Origin: Undaria pinnatifida
Lineage: Eukaryota; Sar; Phaeophyceae; Laminariales; Alariaceae
NCBI GenBank assembly: GCA_012845835.1
Contig: JABAKD010000019.1
Span: 3,728,532 to 3,792,531 of the forward strand
Direction: 5' to 3'
Length of the DNA: 64,000 nucleotides
The position numbers and the translations under genes are program-made. This document shows positions 1 to 56,126 of the stretch, one piece after another. Within the stretch, counting starts at the first letter, position 1. The number at the start of each line of letters is the position of its first letter. The notes under the pieces are model-generated. The model was not told where the DNA came from, made no database searches, and saw only the letters and a list, made by a program, of their open reading frames with translations.

Positions 1-338
1 TACCAACACACCTCTCGCCATCACCACCCCACCACATCACCATCACACCATTCACCATCATCAGCACAGTCACCCGAAACGACACTTCGACCATTAAGGC
101 CGGCCTTCGTTCGCTCAAACACCCCGATCATACTTGTACATCATCCGACGCTTTCATATAGATGCGCACGCTAGTCCTGAAACAAACAAAAGTGCTCAGA
201 TATAAGAGATAATATGTAGTACCACACTCTGTCGTCCGAAAATATGAGCAGCCTTTGGTCCCAATTTTATTGCAATCAAAACATTGCCTAGATATTTTCG
301 GACAGAGTAGACTTCGTATAGTAGTTTGGATGAGAATC

Positions 339-640
339 GACGCGCGCTACGATAGAGAGGAGGTGTGCGCACCACTTTTATTTTTTTTCTGAGGAAGAAC
401 CTTCCTCAATTTGGGATCTTATAATAAAGACACCTCTCTCCCACAAAACGGATTTGGAGAAAAAACACACAACTGCTAATAACGGAGATGAAAAATCCCA
501 CCCATTCATTGCCATGATGTGTTCTAGGCACCTAACGAGAAGACCATGCAAAACAAAATGGCCTATTATTATTTTTAATATTATTATTATTATTCCCCGG
601 CGATTTTGGGGGTCAAGGAGCCCCGTCGTTCAGAAACCGT
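339..640 (+). mobile_element. MITE family A copy (GCTACGATAGAGG ends), degenerate
   Basis: It starts GACGCGCGCTACGATAGAG and has the shared inner landmarks: CCACTTTTATT, CTTCCTCAATTTGGGA, GATGAAAAATCCCA, CGATTTTGGGGGTCAAGGAG and TTCAGAAACC. The right terminal repeat is poorly preserved. Confidence 0.6.
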
Positions 641-902
641 TTCGGGCACGAAAACTGCCACCCCCACCTCGCATCACGCGTCCCTGTTCATGCAAGCTCC
701 GGACCCCGTAGCAAAATGATCGGAACAACCTCCTTCTTGGAGAGGAGGCAGACATATCGTTGTGGTGTCCCTGCTTGCTGGGCAAGTAGCGGTATATCTG
801 TGTTTCAGCTAACAGCAAAAGATATGGCCCTCGACTGCCGCTCGGTAGCAGACTTTGTTCCTCGCGCACTCGATTTAATAAACAACCATTATTTTTTCTT
901 TT

Positions 903-1216
903 TCTCCAGCTTCTGGATGGACAAGCCGGGGTTCCACGAGGTGCTTCGTCCCTTCTCTTCCCCCCCGGTTACTTGCCTTCAATTTTTATCGCGCATATAT
1001 AGGGTTACAGCAATCCCAAAGTGCTCGTCGATTTTTCATCGAGTGTTAACTGTTGCTGCTAACTCACGCTCTCGCGCTGTCCGCAAGTCACTGTGTGCAC
1101 GAGAAAAAGCCCCTGTACGAATGTTTACGAGTATATGTGCACTCGAGGGGACTCGAACTCATGAAACTGACCTATACCAGGCTCGAGGAGAACCTGATAC
1201 GCCACCGAGGCGACAG
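903..1216 (-). mobile_element. tRNA-derived SINE, full-length-like copy
   Basis: On the minus strand a tRNA-like head starts at about 1216: TCGGTGGCGTATCAGG (A box-like), then about 34 nt, then GAGTTCGAGTCCCC (B box-like). A body with CGCGAGAGCGTGAGTTAGCA follows, then a ...CGCGATAAAAATTG tail region. The same head and body recur at 18.7 kb and 46 kb. Confidence 0.7.
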
Positions 1217-2163
1217 GCCATATATACCGTGGGAGGTTACTCTTTAATTGTGCATGTTTTTTCCGTTTTTATAATAATAGACTAGTCTATACCGAAGACG
1301 TGAGATTGTTAATGGGTGGTGAACCTCTTGCGCTTTCATGCTTCTCAAAACCCGTTTCTCGGGAAGTTGGGTTGGGTGTAGAGTTCAAAGCGGTTGTGAG
1401 CCTCAGAAGGCAATGGGTGCACGCACTTGTGTACCGTACGTAGCTGTGTCTGGGGCTACCTCTTTGGTGACCGTGGATTTGTGTATAACGAGGCGCAGGG
1501 GGTGCGCAAATAGGGGAAGAGGAGACCTCTCTTGGTATCCACTTAGAGGAAGGTGTTATTCTTGTTTTTTGTTGGCCTCAAGTTAATTTTTGGTGTATAC
1601 TTCTTAAGGCCGCCCAGATGGCTTCGTTCATCGGGCAATTTTTGTGCCCTCGTTCAATCCTTACTCGAAGAGGACGAAGTTTTTTCGGGAGTGCTCAAGA
1701 CCTAGTCTATATATATCATAGAGCTGCTCCTCAAAAAATGAGGATCTTTATTGATCAGAGAAAAAAATTGGCGTGCACCCTCGACCGTGTAGCAGCATGC
1801 ACATCATAATCTAGCTTGTGCCATTTGACCAATGCCACACGGTAAAGGGATCCCTCTTTTTTTTTGGGGGGGGGGGGCGGGGGGAGGGGGGGTGCAGTGG
1901 CTCGGAGTCAGTCGAGCGAATGACCCCTCTGTTCCTTCGCGCGCTCTAAAAGCCCAAATGGCGCTATTTTAGTTTTTTGCGATATATGAACCAGCAAATG
2001 CGGGGTGGTTATAGCGACGCTGCGCCAAGCACATCGAGGGCCTAAAGATGTTTGGGTCGGTGAGGTACAGAGAAACTCGTGCATGATGCGAGTGGCTAAA
2101 ATCCAGTACCAGGTGTAGTGAAAAAGGGGTGTGCACCCCCCCCCCCCCCCTCCCCCCAACAGT

Positions 2164-2445
2164 AGCCGCGTGCTACGATCGAGGTGCACACCAACCACTG
2201 TTTTTTCTGAAGGCTTCCTCGATTTGGGAGCTCAAGACCTTTCCCCGCTCCCAAAAACTGATTTGGGACAAAAATAAAATTCCTGCCTACCGGTTCCGGA
2301 TGAAAACATCAAACCTCCTTAGGGTACACAGCGAAAATCTCGCATGCAAGAAAAAAAAAACGGCGTTTTTTCGACGATTTTGGGTCAAGGGAACAAAATT
2401 GCAACAAAAAAGGTATACCTCTATATCGTAACATGCTTCCGCGTA
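2164..2445 (+). mobile_element. MITE family A copy
   Basis: It starts GCCGCGTGCTACGATCGAGG and ends AGGTATACCTCTATATCGTA then ACATGC, an imperfect inverted end. Inner landmarks: GATTTGGGA, CCGGATGAAAA, CGATTTTGGGTCAAGG. Confidence 0.7.
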
Positions 2446-3479
2446 GAGCCTTCGTCGTCTGTTGGTGTCGCTGGCATTGCCATTCCGGTCATAGTGGTGA
2501 CTGCTTGTTGCTGCCTGTTGCTATCGAACTCCCCATGGCTATGTCGACTCGTTGTTGTTGGTTGGGCGCTGTGTATTTCGCTGCTGCCGTAATATATAAC
2601 GCAACTAAAATCCAAACAAAAGTCATACATTGCGCCAGAGTGATCTAGTCAAAATCTAAACAGCGTGCACGCACGCACGCTCCCTCCCAAGTTTCTGTAC
2701 GAAGCGTGTTCTTAACAGGATAAGCAAGACGATGCCTGATCGCGAAAAACAAAGGCATGATATAACAAAAAATACTGATACAACAATATTTCCTCAATTC
2801 CAATCATGAGCCTACATCCCCTTCTTCCTCTTCGCCCGGTCTTGGGCCAAAAATACGCACCTTCCTGTGCACGGAATCGAACGTGTGTGAATGGATGCAC
2901 GGAATCAACAACTCTGCTACAATAAACAAAAAATACGAAAACAACAGTTCATTTTTTACTTCATGCTTAACGTGTGGAGGGGGCGGCGCAAAGTAAGTGG
3001 GTGGTTGACCTGCCGATGGCACATCACTTTTTTCGCCCGCAGACACCCTCTAGCAAACACCCTGCACCACCTCTCGTCCGACCGCGCTCTCTCTCTCCCT
3101 CCCCCCCCCCCTCTCTCTCACCCTCTCTTTCGGTAGAAACTGACAGACCGACACAACACAAGAACCCCATGAACTCTTCGCCTGTGATTTGTCGTCCAGC
3201 CAACACCCGGGAAGCCTTCCCCCGCCCTTCGCTCCCTCTCTCTTTCTCCTATCTGTGACCAAAGTGGAAAAGTGTGGAGCGGCGGGCCATCATGCTCTCG
3301 CCCCCTCCTCCTCTTTCTCCCCCCCTTCTGTATCTCGCTTTCTCTTCTTTCTCTCCCCTCATCACCTCCCTTCCCGCTCTCTGCCCTCATCATCTCTCTC
3401 CCTCGCGCGCGCTCGCAGACAGAGTAAACAAGGTGCAGCGCAAACCTTCCACATACCCCGTCCGGACATATCATGCGAC

Positions 3480-3960
3480 GATCGCATCTCCCATTTCACG
3501 ATCTAGATATTTCATGTGGTCAGATAGATTGATCCCTGACTGGTATGACCTGCAAGATCTAGATCATCGGACACCTCGGATGCCCGATGTCACGAACTAG
3601 ATATCTCGGCGGGGCAGATATCTAGATATACCCCCGATTGAAATGGTCTGCAAATATCTATATCACCGCACACCAAGATCCCCCATGTCCCACACGAACT
3701 AGATATCTCGGTGGAGCAGATAGATAGATCCCTGATTGGCATAATTTGCAAGGTCTAGATCACCCGCACAGCGCAGATGCCCCATGTCACGAACTAGATG
3801 TTTTCGGGGGCAGATAGATATATCCCTGATCGAAATGATGTACAAGATCTAAATCATCGGACACCTCAAGTTGCCCCATCGCACGATCTCCGCCTTTCGG
3901 AGCCAGATAGATAGACAGATCCCTGATTGAAACGATCTAGACGATCTACAGATCATGCTT
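3480..3960. repeat. Tandem repeat of about 95-113 bp, 4-5 degenerate copies
   Basis: Each unit carries CACGAACTAGATATCTCGG, then CAGATAGATAGATCCCTGAT, then GCAAGATCTAGATCA. Units start near 3496, 3591, 3703, 3788 and 3874. Confidence 0.75.
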
Positions 3961-4497
3961 GCCGAGTGGAATCTGTATGATACGGCTCTTGCACACATAT
4001 CGTACCGGAAAAACGCAGGGTCTAGCTTTTTTCTAGTAGATCCAATAGATGAAGGGTCTACATGGTCTAGACCCTATAGACAAGCCCTAGACAAGGACCT
4101 AGATCCTAAATCAATCTACTTCGTGTATATGATCTAAGATAGGGATCTGTTCAACTTGTTTCCCTTCGGCGAAGGCTCCACAAAGCGGGAAGATGGAGGG
4201 GGGGATAGACCCTGCCCCTCTCCCCTAACAACCCTGGTAGAGCGACAGCAGCAGCTCATCGATGGCACAACAGCCTGGCCTTACAAAATTTCATTTAACG
4301 GTAACAATATTTTCAGCGTGGCACATATTAAGCATCCCCCCCCCCCCCCCGCCCACCGTCCATAAACTAACAGCAGAAATATCTAGTTAGCTGCTGTGCA
4401 TAGTCCCTGCGATGGCTCCCCGCGAGTCCTTCTCCTTGCTAAAGGCGTTGACTACGCTCGTGCGTCGCTTACCGCTTGCCACCTCCAAGCGAAGCAG

Positions 4498-4810
4498 ATA
4501 TCAATATCGAGATCGCGATCGAGATCAATATTGAGATCAAGATCGAGACCAAAATCGAGATCAATATCGAGGCCAAGATCGACATCAATATCGGGACCGA
4601 GATCGAGATCGAGATCGAGATCGAGATCGAGCTCGACATCGAGATCAAGATCAAGATCGAGATCAAGATCGACATCAATATCGAGATCAAAAACGAAACC
4701 AAGCACGAGATCGAGATCAATATCGAGATCTGTATCAAGAACAAGAACGAGATCAAAAACGAGGTCAAGGTAGAGATCGAGATCAAGAACGAAGAAGCTC
4801 GAGATCGAGA
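4498..4810. repeat. Hexanucleotide (GAGATC-like) array
   Basis: A degenerate array of AGATCGAGATCGAGATCA-type hexamers keeps frames open on both strands (Arg-Ser, Glu-Ile, Asp-Leu repeats). Confidence 0.85.
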
Positions 4811-5365
4811 TTTTTTCGAGAGAGAGAAAACAACAAAAAAAAACTTTGGAGTACAACACCGTTCCCCGCCCCCCATTATACAATGTCCGATACACCACGA
4901 GGCAATACAGAAGAATGGGTTGGAAGGTGGGTGGCTGGGCGGGTGGGTTTGAGGGATGGGGCACAGGACGGCGCTTGGCAGATGGAAAATGCGATAGCCT
5001 TGCCAGCAGCGACTACCATGCGCGTGAGACACAGAAGGCGGCTGGGCCTACCGGAGCTCGCAAAAGCACCCAGCGAGACAGCCACAGAGAAAAGCCATGG
5101 AAACCAAAGCAACCCCCCCCCCCCCCCCCCCCCCCCTTCCCCCCCTTCCCCCCAACGCGCACCCGACCCAAAAAAAATAAAAAGCAAACCCAACCGTCCA
5201 CTGAAACAAAAACAAAACAAAATTCGCTTTTGAATTCCCCCTCGTCAACTTGGCTCGCCCGCCCCGCTCCTCTCCGCGCAACACAAAGACGGCCTGCGCC
5301 CCTGGCTTGCACCCACGCCATTCCCCTCACACAAGTAGGCGTGCGCGCTTCCGAGTTTTGTCGAC

Positions 5366-5426
5366 CGGACTGGACTGGACTGGACTGGACTGGACTGGAC
5401 TGGACTGGACTGGACTGGACTGGACA
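5366..5426. repeat. (GGACT)n pentanucleotide array
   Basis: About 12 perfect GGACT units occur. Confidence 0.9.
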
Positions 5427-5848
5427 GGGCTTGGCTTGGCTGGGCTGGACTGGACTGAAACAGGGCTAGACGCAACACGCAGAGAATGAGCATGGCGCTA
5501 TATCGGCATAGAAAAAGAGACGCGCTGCCATAACCACCAACAAAAAACACAGAAAAATCAAACCGCGCCATCGGAGTCACATCCTGCCTTCTCTCCGCTC
5601 CCGTTCCCAACGCGAGTGCGTCTGATCTAAGCCAGCTCCAGGAAATACAAAAAAGCAAACACGGCAATGCCTGCGCTCCAAAAAACCAATCCCCACCCTA
5701 CCCCACTCCAAACCCCCTCCGACCCCTACACCCCACCTCCACCTCCAACCCCACCCAACCCAACCCCACCCAACCCCCACCCCCCCCCCCAAAAAAGAAC
5801 AAACTACCCAAAACCCTACCAATAGTACTACAGCAACGAGTCCCCCCG

Positions 5849-51100
<45,252 letters not shown>

Positions 51101-51357
51101 CGCTCTCAGCGTTCTTGACTCGTCGCAACCCGCCACCTCCGAGAGAAACAGCGTGTGGCTCTTGCCCCGATACCCCCACACATTTTCTTGGTGGGAGTTC
51201 CATTATTCTTAGACGACGTGATTTTTCTGGGGGCGGGGGGTTATGAGTTTTGGTAGATCCCTCCGCGCCTGCCCTTTGCCCGTCACAGAAAGTACTAGTG
51301 CAACCCCAGCTGTGTTCCCGAGCTGTGCTTGGTTTGTCGTGTAGGCATCGAGAGTTC
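51101..51357. promoter_or_regulatory. Shared bidirectional promoter gap, PP5 / FAH gene
   Basis: Only 257 bp separate the two start codons, which point away from each other. The gap holds a G/C box-like run (GGGGGCGGGGGG near 51229) and no clear TATA box. Both 5' UTRs must lie inside it. Shared regulation is inferred from the arrangement only. Confidence 0.6.
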
Positions 51358-51638
51358 ATGGCGTACCGTACTTCACTACTAGCTGGGAGCTGGGCATTTC
51401 GCACAGCCATACACCCTGGCCTTGGCGGCTACCCCCTTTGCAGGAGTGCTCAACAACAGAAGCAGCATGCATACGTTGCAGGAGACCTGATCAAACGAAG
51501 GCTCTCGTCTAATCCTGCCGCTGCCGATGGTGCTGACTTCTATGCCGTGAAAAAGCTTCCGACACCCACCCTTGCCGTGGTGGGATCCGACAAGCGGTTT
51601 CCGGTCAGGCGTGTGTACTGTGTCGGCAGCAATTACAG
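51358..51638 (+). CDS. FAH family gene exon 1 (transit peptide, VYCVGSNY)
   Basis: It encodes residues 1-93 plus two bases of R94. It starts MAYRTSLLAGSWAFRTA and ends RRVYCVGSNY. The donor is ACAG|GTAACG. The upstream frame stays open to a TTG, but the ATG at 51358 is the first normal start. Confidence 0.9.
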
Positions 51639-54600
51639 GTAACGTCCGCCTGCTGAACAGGCTGCTGTCGCTGAGTTGCCTTTTGTTCCACAGGTTTCAC
51701 ACACGGCTGTTGTATACCTGGTGCAGTAGTTGTACGTGAAGCAGGAAATAGTACAACTTTGTACCAGGTACGACCGCGTCTGCAGCAGAATGTGCAGCAC
51801 AAAAAGTATGATCAAGCACGTTGGCACGTATGTACCATTGACAGACTACTCTTACCCACACACTACTGGCAGAGTCTCGGCATATGACTACATCGCGTAC
51901 CTCCTTCGTATACCGGTCGTGTACACAGACGGAAGTCTCGAACGTTGCGTGAAGCTGTGAGTAGCTGTATTGAACTGATCACGATAATACTCGGTCGGCA
52001 TCCTGCGACGTGTATAGAATGGTTGGTAACCGATATCTGGTGCTCGTACTTGGTATTAAGGCCATTTCTTATGCAGTCGGATTTGTCTGTCGAAAACGGC
52101 CTTTTTTCGACTGAAGCCCATATCGGGCTTTCTTACGCAGTCGAAAAAGGGTTTTTTCGACTCAACTTTTTTCGACTGAGAATTCCGACTGGTGGATCCA
52201 GTCGAACAACTCGACTTTTTCGAATGGATCCTCCAGTCGAAAAACTCAGTCGAAAAAGTTTTACACGTGTTTTTTGAACCGATCGCATCGCCCATCCCAC
52301 CACTAAACACACACCCACACGGCCACACGGCCACACACCCATACCAGGTACCACCCTGCAATATCATACGAGGCGCTGATGCTGACTTGGCTATCCCTGC
52401 TGTTGCTTCTCGCAGCAAGTCATTGTGGCGCATTCCTAGTTCCGCTCGCCAGCAGCGTGTATCACACGACGGCAGCAGCGCGCGGTCTCGATCCCATACT
52501 GCCAACAACGGCTACGCCTGCTGTAGCTTTGGCGGCTCTCGGCTGAGTGCAACTCCACGAACGTAGCTTTGGCGGCTTTCGGCTGAGCCCAAAGCCACCA
52601 ACACGCTGGAACGAAGGTTTGTCGAGCCGTTGCTCGCGGAGACAGCGCGAAGCACAGAGCTGCCAACCGATTTCGCCTGCTGTACAGCAGTACTCCCTCA
52701 CACCAACCGCCTCTAGGAAGAGCACAAAAACCATAAAATCAACTCGACTGACGATGAGAAGAAGGACCAGAAAAATCCAGTCGGAAAAAATTCCAGTCGA
52801 AAAGGGCCGTTTTCGACTGGCGGAATCCGACTGCATATGAAATGGCCTAAACAGTTGCACTCTATTCGACGCGAGTCGACGAGGGAAGAAAATGCTGAAA
52901 TAATCTCGCGATAAAAATGAAGGCACGTACCGTAGTGGTTGTTAGTGGGGAGGGCGGAGAAGGGCCAGCTATGTGACCGCGGATATGAGTTACTACTGGG
53001 AGGGAGCGCGAGAGCGGTGCGAGGATGATAAATGGGATTGAAAAAAAAACAAACATACGTCATATCAAGGGGAGTCGTCGACCTATATCCTTAATGAGGA
53101 CACACACCCATACGCGCGGTCGGAGTATCACACACAGCTTGCAAAGATAAGTTGCGACAAAATTTTCGATCTCACAGCTGGAGTATACTTTTACTTTTAT
53201 AACATGATACCACGTACCAGCCTTTAGGGGCCGCGAAAAAGCTCGGACACACGGCTAATTTCCTGCAGATGACATAATACGCTACGGTGCAAGGTGAAAG
53301 CAGCGTGGAACAGCTAGCGGCAGTGTTTTCGGCCACTCGGTCGCAGTAAGTACAACCGTGCCACAGACTTCGGAATAGAGATTGGCCTACTCGAGAAAAA
53401 TGGCAATCCAAACACCGATACCTACGCTGTGGAGCCTCTTTTGCGCTGGGTGAAGCCGGAGATCCGCGCTGTGGGCCGAACATCTCCCGCAAAAAATAAG
53501 TGCCTTCCGCCAGCGCACGGCGCAAACATTTGACGACAGTTACAAATATCAACCGAGCTCATACGCGAGCGTTACCGCCAGTGGTACCCAGTACAGGAGT
53601 CGCTCTTAACACCCCCCCCCGCCGGCATCCCTGCCCTCCCCCTCGCATGTCTGTCCTTAGAGAGCACGTGCGAGAGATGGGCGGAAACCCAGACAAGGCC
53701 CCACCTTTCTTCTTCACCAAGCCTCCGGACGCCGCGGTCGACGTCTCAAAGCCAGGGGGGGTCGTGAACTACCCGCCGGAGTCGGAAGACTTTCAGCACG
53801 AGGTAGAGATGGTGGTCGCTATCGGCACAGGTGGGCGGCGTTACGTAGAGGCAGGAGAGTTCCTAGCGGAAGCGATCGTGCGCAACACATCATAGCGAGT
53901 GTTTTTGTTTGCGGCATTTTGTGGCACGGGTATTGCGGCACGGGTTTGCCAAAAAACGCACAACCATCTGCGTTGATTTTGTTACTTCTTGCCTGCGTAT
54001 TCAAGCGCGCGTTTCTGTATTGCTCTGGGGAAGCCCGCCCATGATACTGGATGCATACCTTGTGCTACGTGAGGTATTAAGAGTGAGTCAGCAGCAGGCT
54101 GGAGGGTAAGAACAGCCGCGGTCGTTTACACTGAATTGTTTTTGTTCGTGTTCTCCCAACCAAACAACGAGTTGATTCTGTTTTATGAAGGAAGCATTAC
54201 ACCAGCCGTTGACGTAGAGTCGAGTTGCTGAGGATTTGTTTGCCCAATCGGCCCCAAACAAAACACCACCAGCACGCTGTTTTTTTGCAAACAAGTTGAC
54301 TGTTTGCGCTCGTTGAGGTTACCAGAATCTTTACATGCCATCCCCTCGACGTCAGGCGGCCGCGGCATCTCCCGCGGGAACGCGCTCCGACACGTGTTTG
54401 CCTACGGTGTTGGCGTGGATCTCACCCGAAGAGACATGCAACGCGTCGCCAAGAAGGCCGGCCGGCCGTGGGACTGCAGCAAGGGCTTCGACCGTTCCGG
54501 GCCTGTTGGCGCGCTCACCCCTTTGTCCGATTGCGCGGCTGGTGAGGGGGGACCAGGGGACGAGAAATGCGCGATTTGGCTGAGGGTGGGCGGGGAGATG

Positions 54601-56126
54601 CGACAGAAGTCGGTCCTCGGGGAGATGATTTGGACCGTGCCGGAGATGATCTCCAGGCTCTCGGAGGTGAGCTGATTGGCGTGGCGTGGCGCTGATTCCG
54701 TGGCCTTGCCGGGTGTGGAAGCCATTCTGCGGTAGAATGCGTTCTATGGGGACGACCGCTTTTTGCTGACGGGCCTTCTCAATGGGGAAGCTGACCAATT
54801 CATCTTTGCAGTTCCATTTGTATACTTAAACTCCCCTTTCATTATAACGTCCAATGTGTGATGGATGAGCCTCGCCAATGAGATTGTTCGCCGGGTACGC
54901 GCAAGGCTTTGCTCATAGATCAGATTCCGGGCGTGCTGTTACCTTCCTAATGCGAGTAACCCCGGGAAACAGCAGTCGCCCCTTACACCGTAGCAATATG
55001 GCTAACTGCGCTTTTAGGCGCTGTTTTTGCCCCTTGCCGTGTGGTGAGTTTGAGTACGTGGCGCGGTGCAGGCGCCGGTTACTGTTCACTGCTGCTACGC
55101 GTATTTTTTGGGCACATGCATATCTCCACGCGCATGCGTGCGGTTCATCTCGCACTTCTGTGTTTCTCGAAAAAACATTAAGCTGGTCGTGAGTCGTGAT
55201 GTTCTTCGAGTGGCTGCAAATTTGGACAGCTTTAGCAAGGCGCTGGAAAATTCTCCGGTCAGATTTCGTGCAGTTTCTTCTAGTTTCATATAAATAGAGT
55301 GCACTATTGTACACAGTAGTGCCATATTCCATCACAGATGGTCGGGGGCTGCTTTGGCCACTGTACCTCCGAGAAAAGGATGCTACTCAATTTCCGAGTA
55401 GTTTGCCATCGAAACGAAGTGGCAGTTGTAAAGGGCCTTTGGCCGTCGGGCTTGAGTGCTACAACTGCAGACAGCTTATCACAGCGCGTCTGTTTTTTTT
55501 CCTTCAATTTTTGTGTCGGCACTGCTTGGTTCAACGTCCCCCCATCGCACCCAAATCAACACTGTCCGCAATTTTTAGTGCTGGTTCGTTCATGTGTCGG
55601 TTCGAGCCATTTGACTCGTACACTGTACGCGTTGAATCGTGCGTTCTGCAATGACGTCGGGTAATGGTTAGCGTGAAAAAGACCCCTCCCCATTTTGGTT
55701 GCCCTTGTCCCCCACCCCGCTTGCCGCGCGCACGCGTACACTCATTAACATAGTGTACGTTGCACTCCCCGCCCAACCCCCCCCCCTCCACCCCCCCCCC
55801 GTTAAGCACGCCATGAACAGATTTTCGCACTCGACGGATGTTTGCTTCTGTGCAAGCAATTCCTTCGCGTTTTCATTACCGTTGTCCTTCCCCCGGTTTG
55901 CCGCTCTCGCATTATTTTACATGTATTTGCGTTACGCGGTCCGTCCCCCTCCTTCCCCCTACCCTATGAACAGCTCTTCACGCTCGAGGCTGGTGACTTG
56001 CTGTTCACGGGAACTCCCGCGGGGGTCTCCCCCCTCAAGATAGACGATTGCGTAGAGGCAGGGGTTGAAGGGTTAGCGCCGTGCCGGTTCACGGTCGGCC
56101 CCCTACTTCCTCCAACAGGAAGTTAG
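51358..56126 (+). CDS. Fumarylacetoacetate hydrolase family protein, probably mitochondrial, 4 exons
   Basis: Exons 51358-51638, 53661-53830, 54356-54666 and 55974-56126 join in frame to 915 nt, 304 aa. Residues 1-50 are Arg/Ser/Ala-rich without acids until D43 and end in KRRLSS, as in a mitochondrial presequence. The FAH fold follows: VYCVGSNYREHVREMG (H96), FQHEVEMVVAIG (E141 and E143, metal), VGVDLTRRDMQ (D172, metal), KKAGRPWDCSKGFD (K193) and LLFTGTPAGVSPL. The VDLTRRD/GRPWD signature resembles bacterial fumarylpyruvate hydrolases more than animal FAHD1. Hydrolysis of a C-C bond in an acylpyruvate-type compound is therefore likely; the substrate is not proven. Start choice: first ATG in frame, 258 bp from the divergent PP5 start. 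Donors are GTAACG, GTGGGC and GTGAGC. Confidence 0.95.
52056..52850. mobile_element. TIR element in FAH intron 1 with repeated CAGTCGAAAA motif
   Basis: The ends TTAAGGCCATTTCTTATGCA and GCATATGAAATGGCCTAA are inverted, followed inward by AGTCGGATT and GTCGAAAACGGCC on both sides. About a dozen CAGTCGAAAA/TTTTCGACTG motifs in both orientations fill the first 200 and last 80 bp. The centre holds a 33-bp duplication (GTAGCTTTGGCGGC). No transposase is seen. Confidence 0.85.
52856..53045 (+). mobile_element. SINE body copy next to the TIR element
   Basis: It contains GCGAGTCGACGAGGGAAGAA, GCTATGTGACCGCGGATATG and GAGTTACTACTGGGAGGGAG, ending ATAAATGGGATTG then poly-A. Confidence 0.68.
53079..53205. 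mobile_element. Palindromic MITE family B, half copy with outer flank
   Basis: GACCTATATCCTTAATGAGG, then CGGTCGGAGTATCACACACA, then GATCTCACAGCTGGAGTAT. It shows the family's outer end that the 43.8 kb copy has only on its right. Confidence 0.75.
53661..53830 (+). CDS. FAH family gene exon 2 (HEVEMV metal motif)
   Basis: The acceptor is TGTCCTTAG. It encodes EHVREMGGNPDKAPPFFFTK and on to FQHEVEMVVAIGT, and ends in phase 1 at CACAG|GTGGGC. Confidence 0.95.
54356..54666 (+). CDS. FAH family gene exon 3 (VGVDLTRRD motif)
   Basis: The acceptor is GACGTCAG. It restores AIGTGGRGISRGNALRHVF across the junction and encodes the catalytic core to MIWTVPEMISRLSE. The donor is GAG|GTGAGC, phase 0. 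Confidence 0.96.
55974..56126 (+). CDS. FAH family gene exon 4 (FTGTPAGV, stop)
   Basis: The acceptor is TATGAACAG. It encodes LFTLEAGDLLFTGTPAGVSP and on to CRFTVGPLLPPTGS then TAG. The GTPAGV loop and the EAGVEGL turn are family hallmarks. Confidence 0.95.
   Translation, partial: LFTLEAGDLLFTGTPAGVSPLKIDDCVEAGVEGLAPCRFTVGPLLPPTGS

Larger units (their letters stand above)
1..5848. other. 3' flank of PP5: repeats, no recognised gene
   Basis: No conserved protein is recognised on either strand. The stretch holds CCA/CAT-rich DNA (1-65), MITE family A copies, a SINE, a tandem repeat (3480-3960), a GAGATC-type hexanucleotide array, a GGACT array and several poly(C)/poly(G) runs. Open frames here come from these low-complexity tracts. 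Confidence 0.6.

Noticed and set aside
4396-4773. Arg-Ser-rich frame resembling an SR splicing factor
   Set aside because: It is produced by the GAGATC hexanucleotide array; other frames and the opposite strand are equally open and no RRM is present.
54352-54798. 148-codon minus-strand frame
   Set aside because: It is antisense to FAH exon 3, whose plus-strand frame matches a known family.
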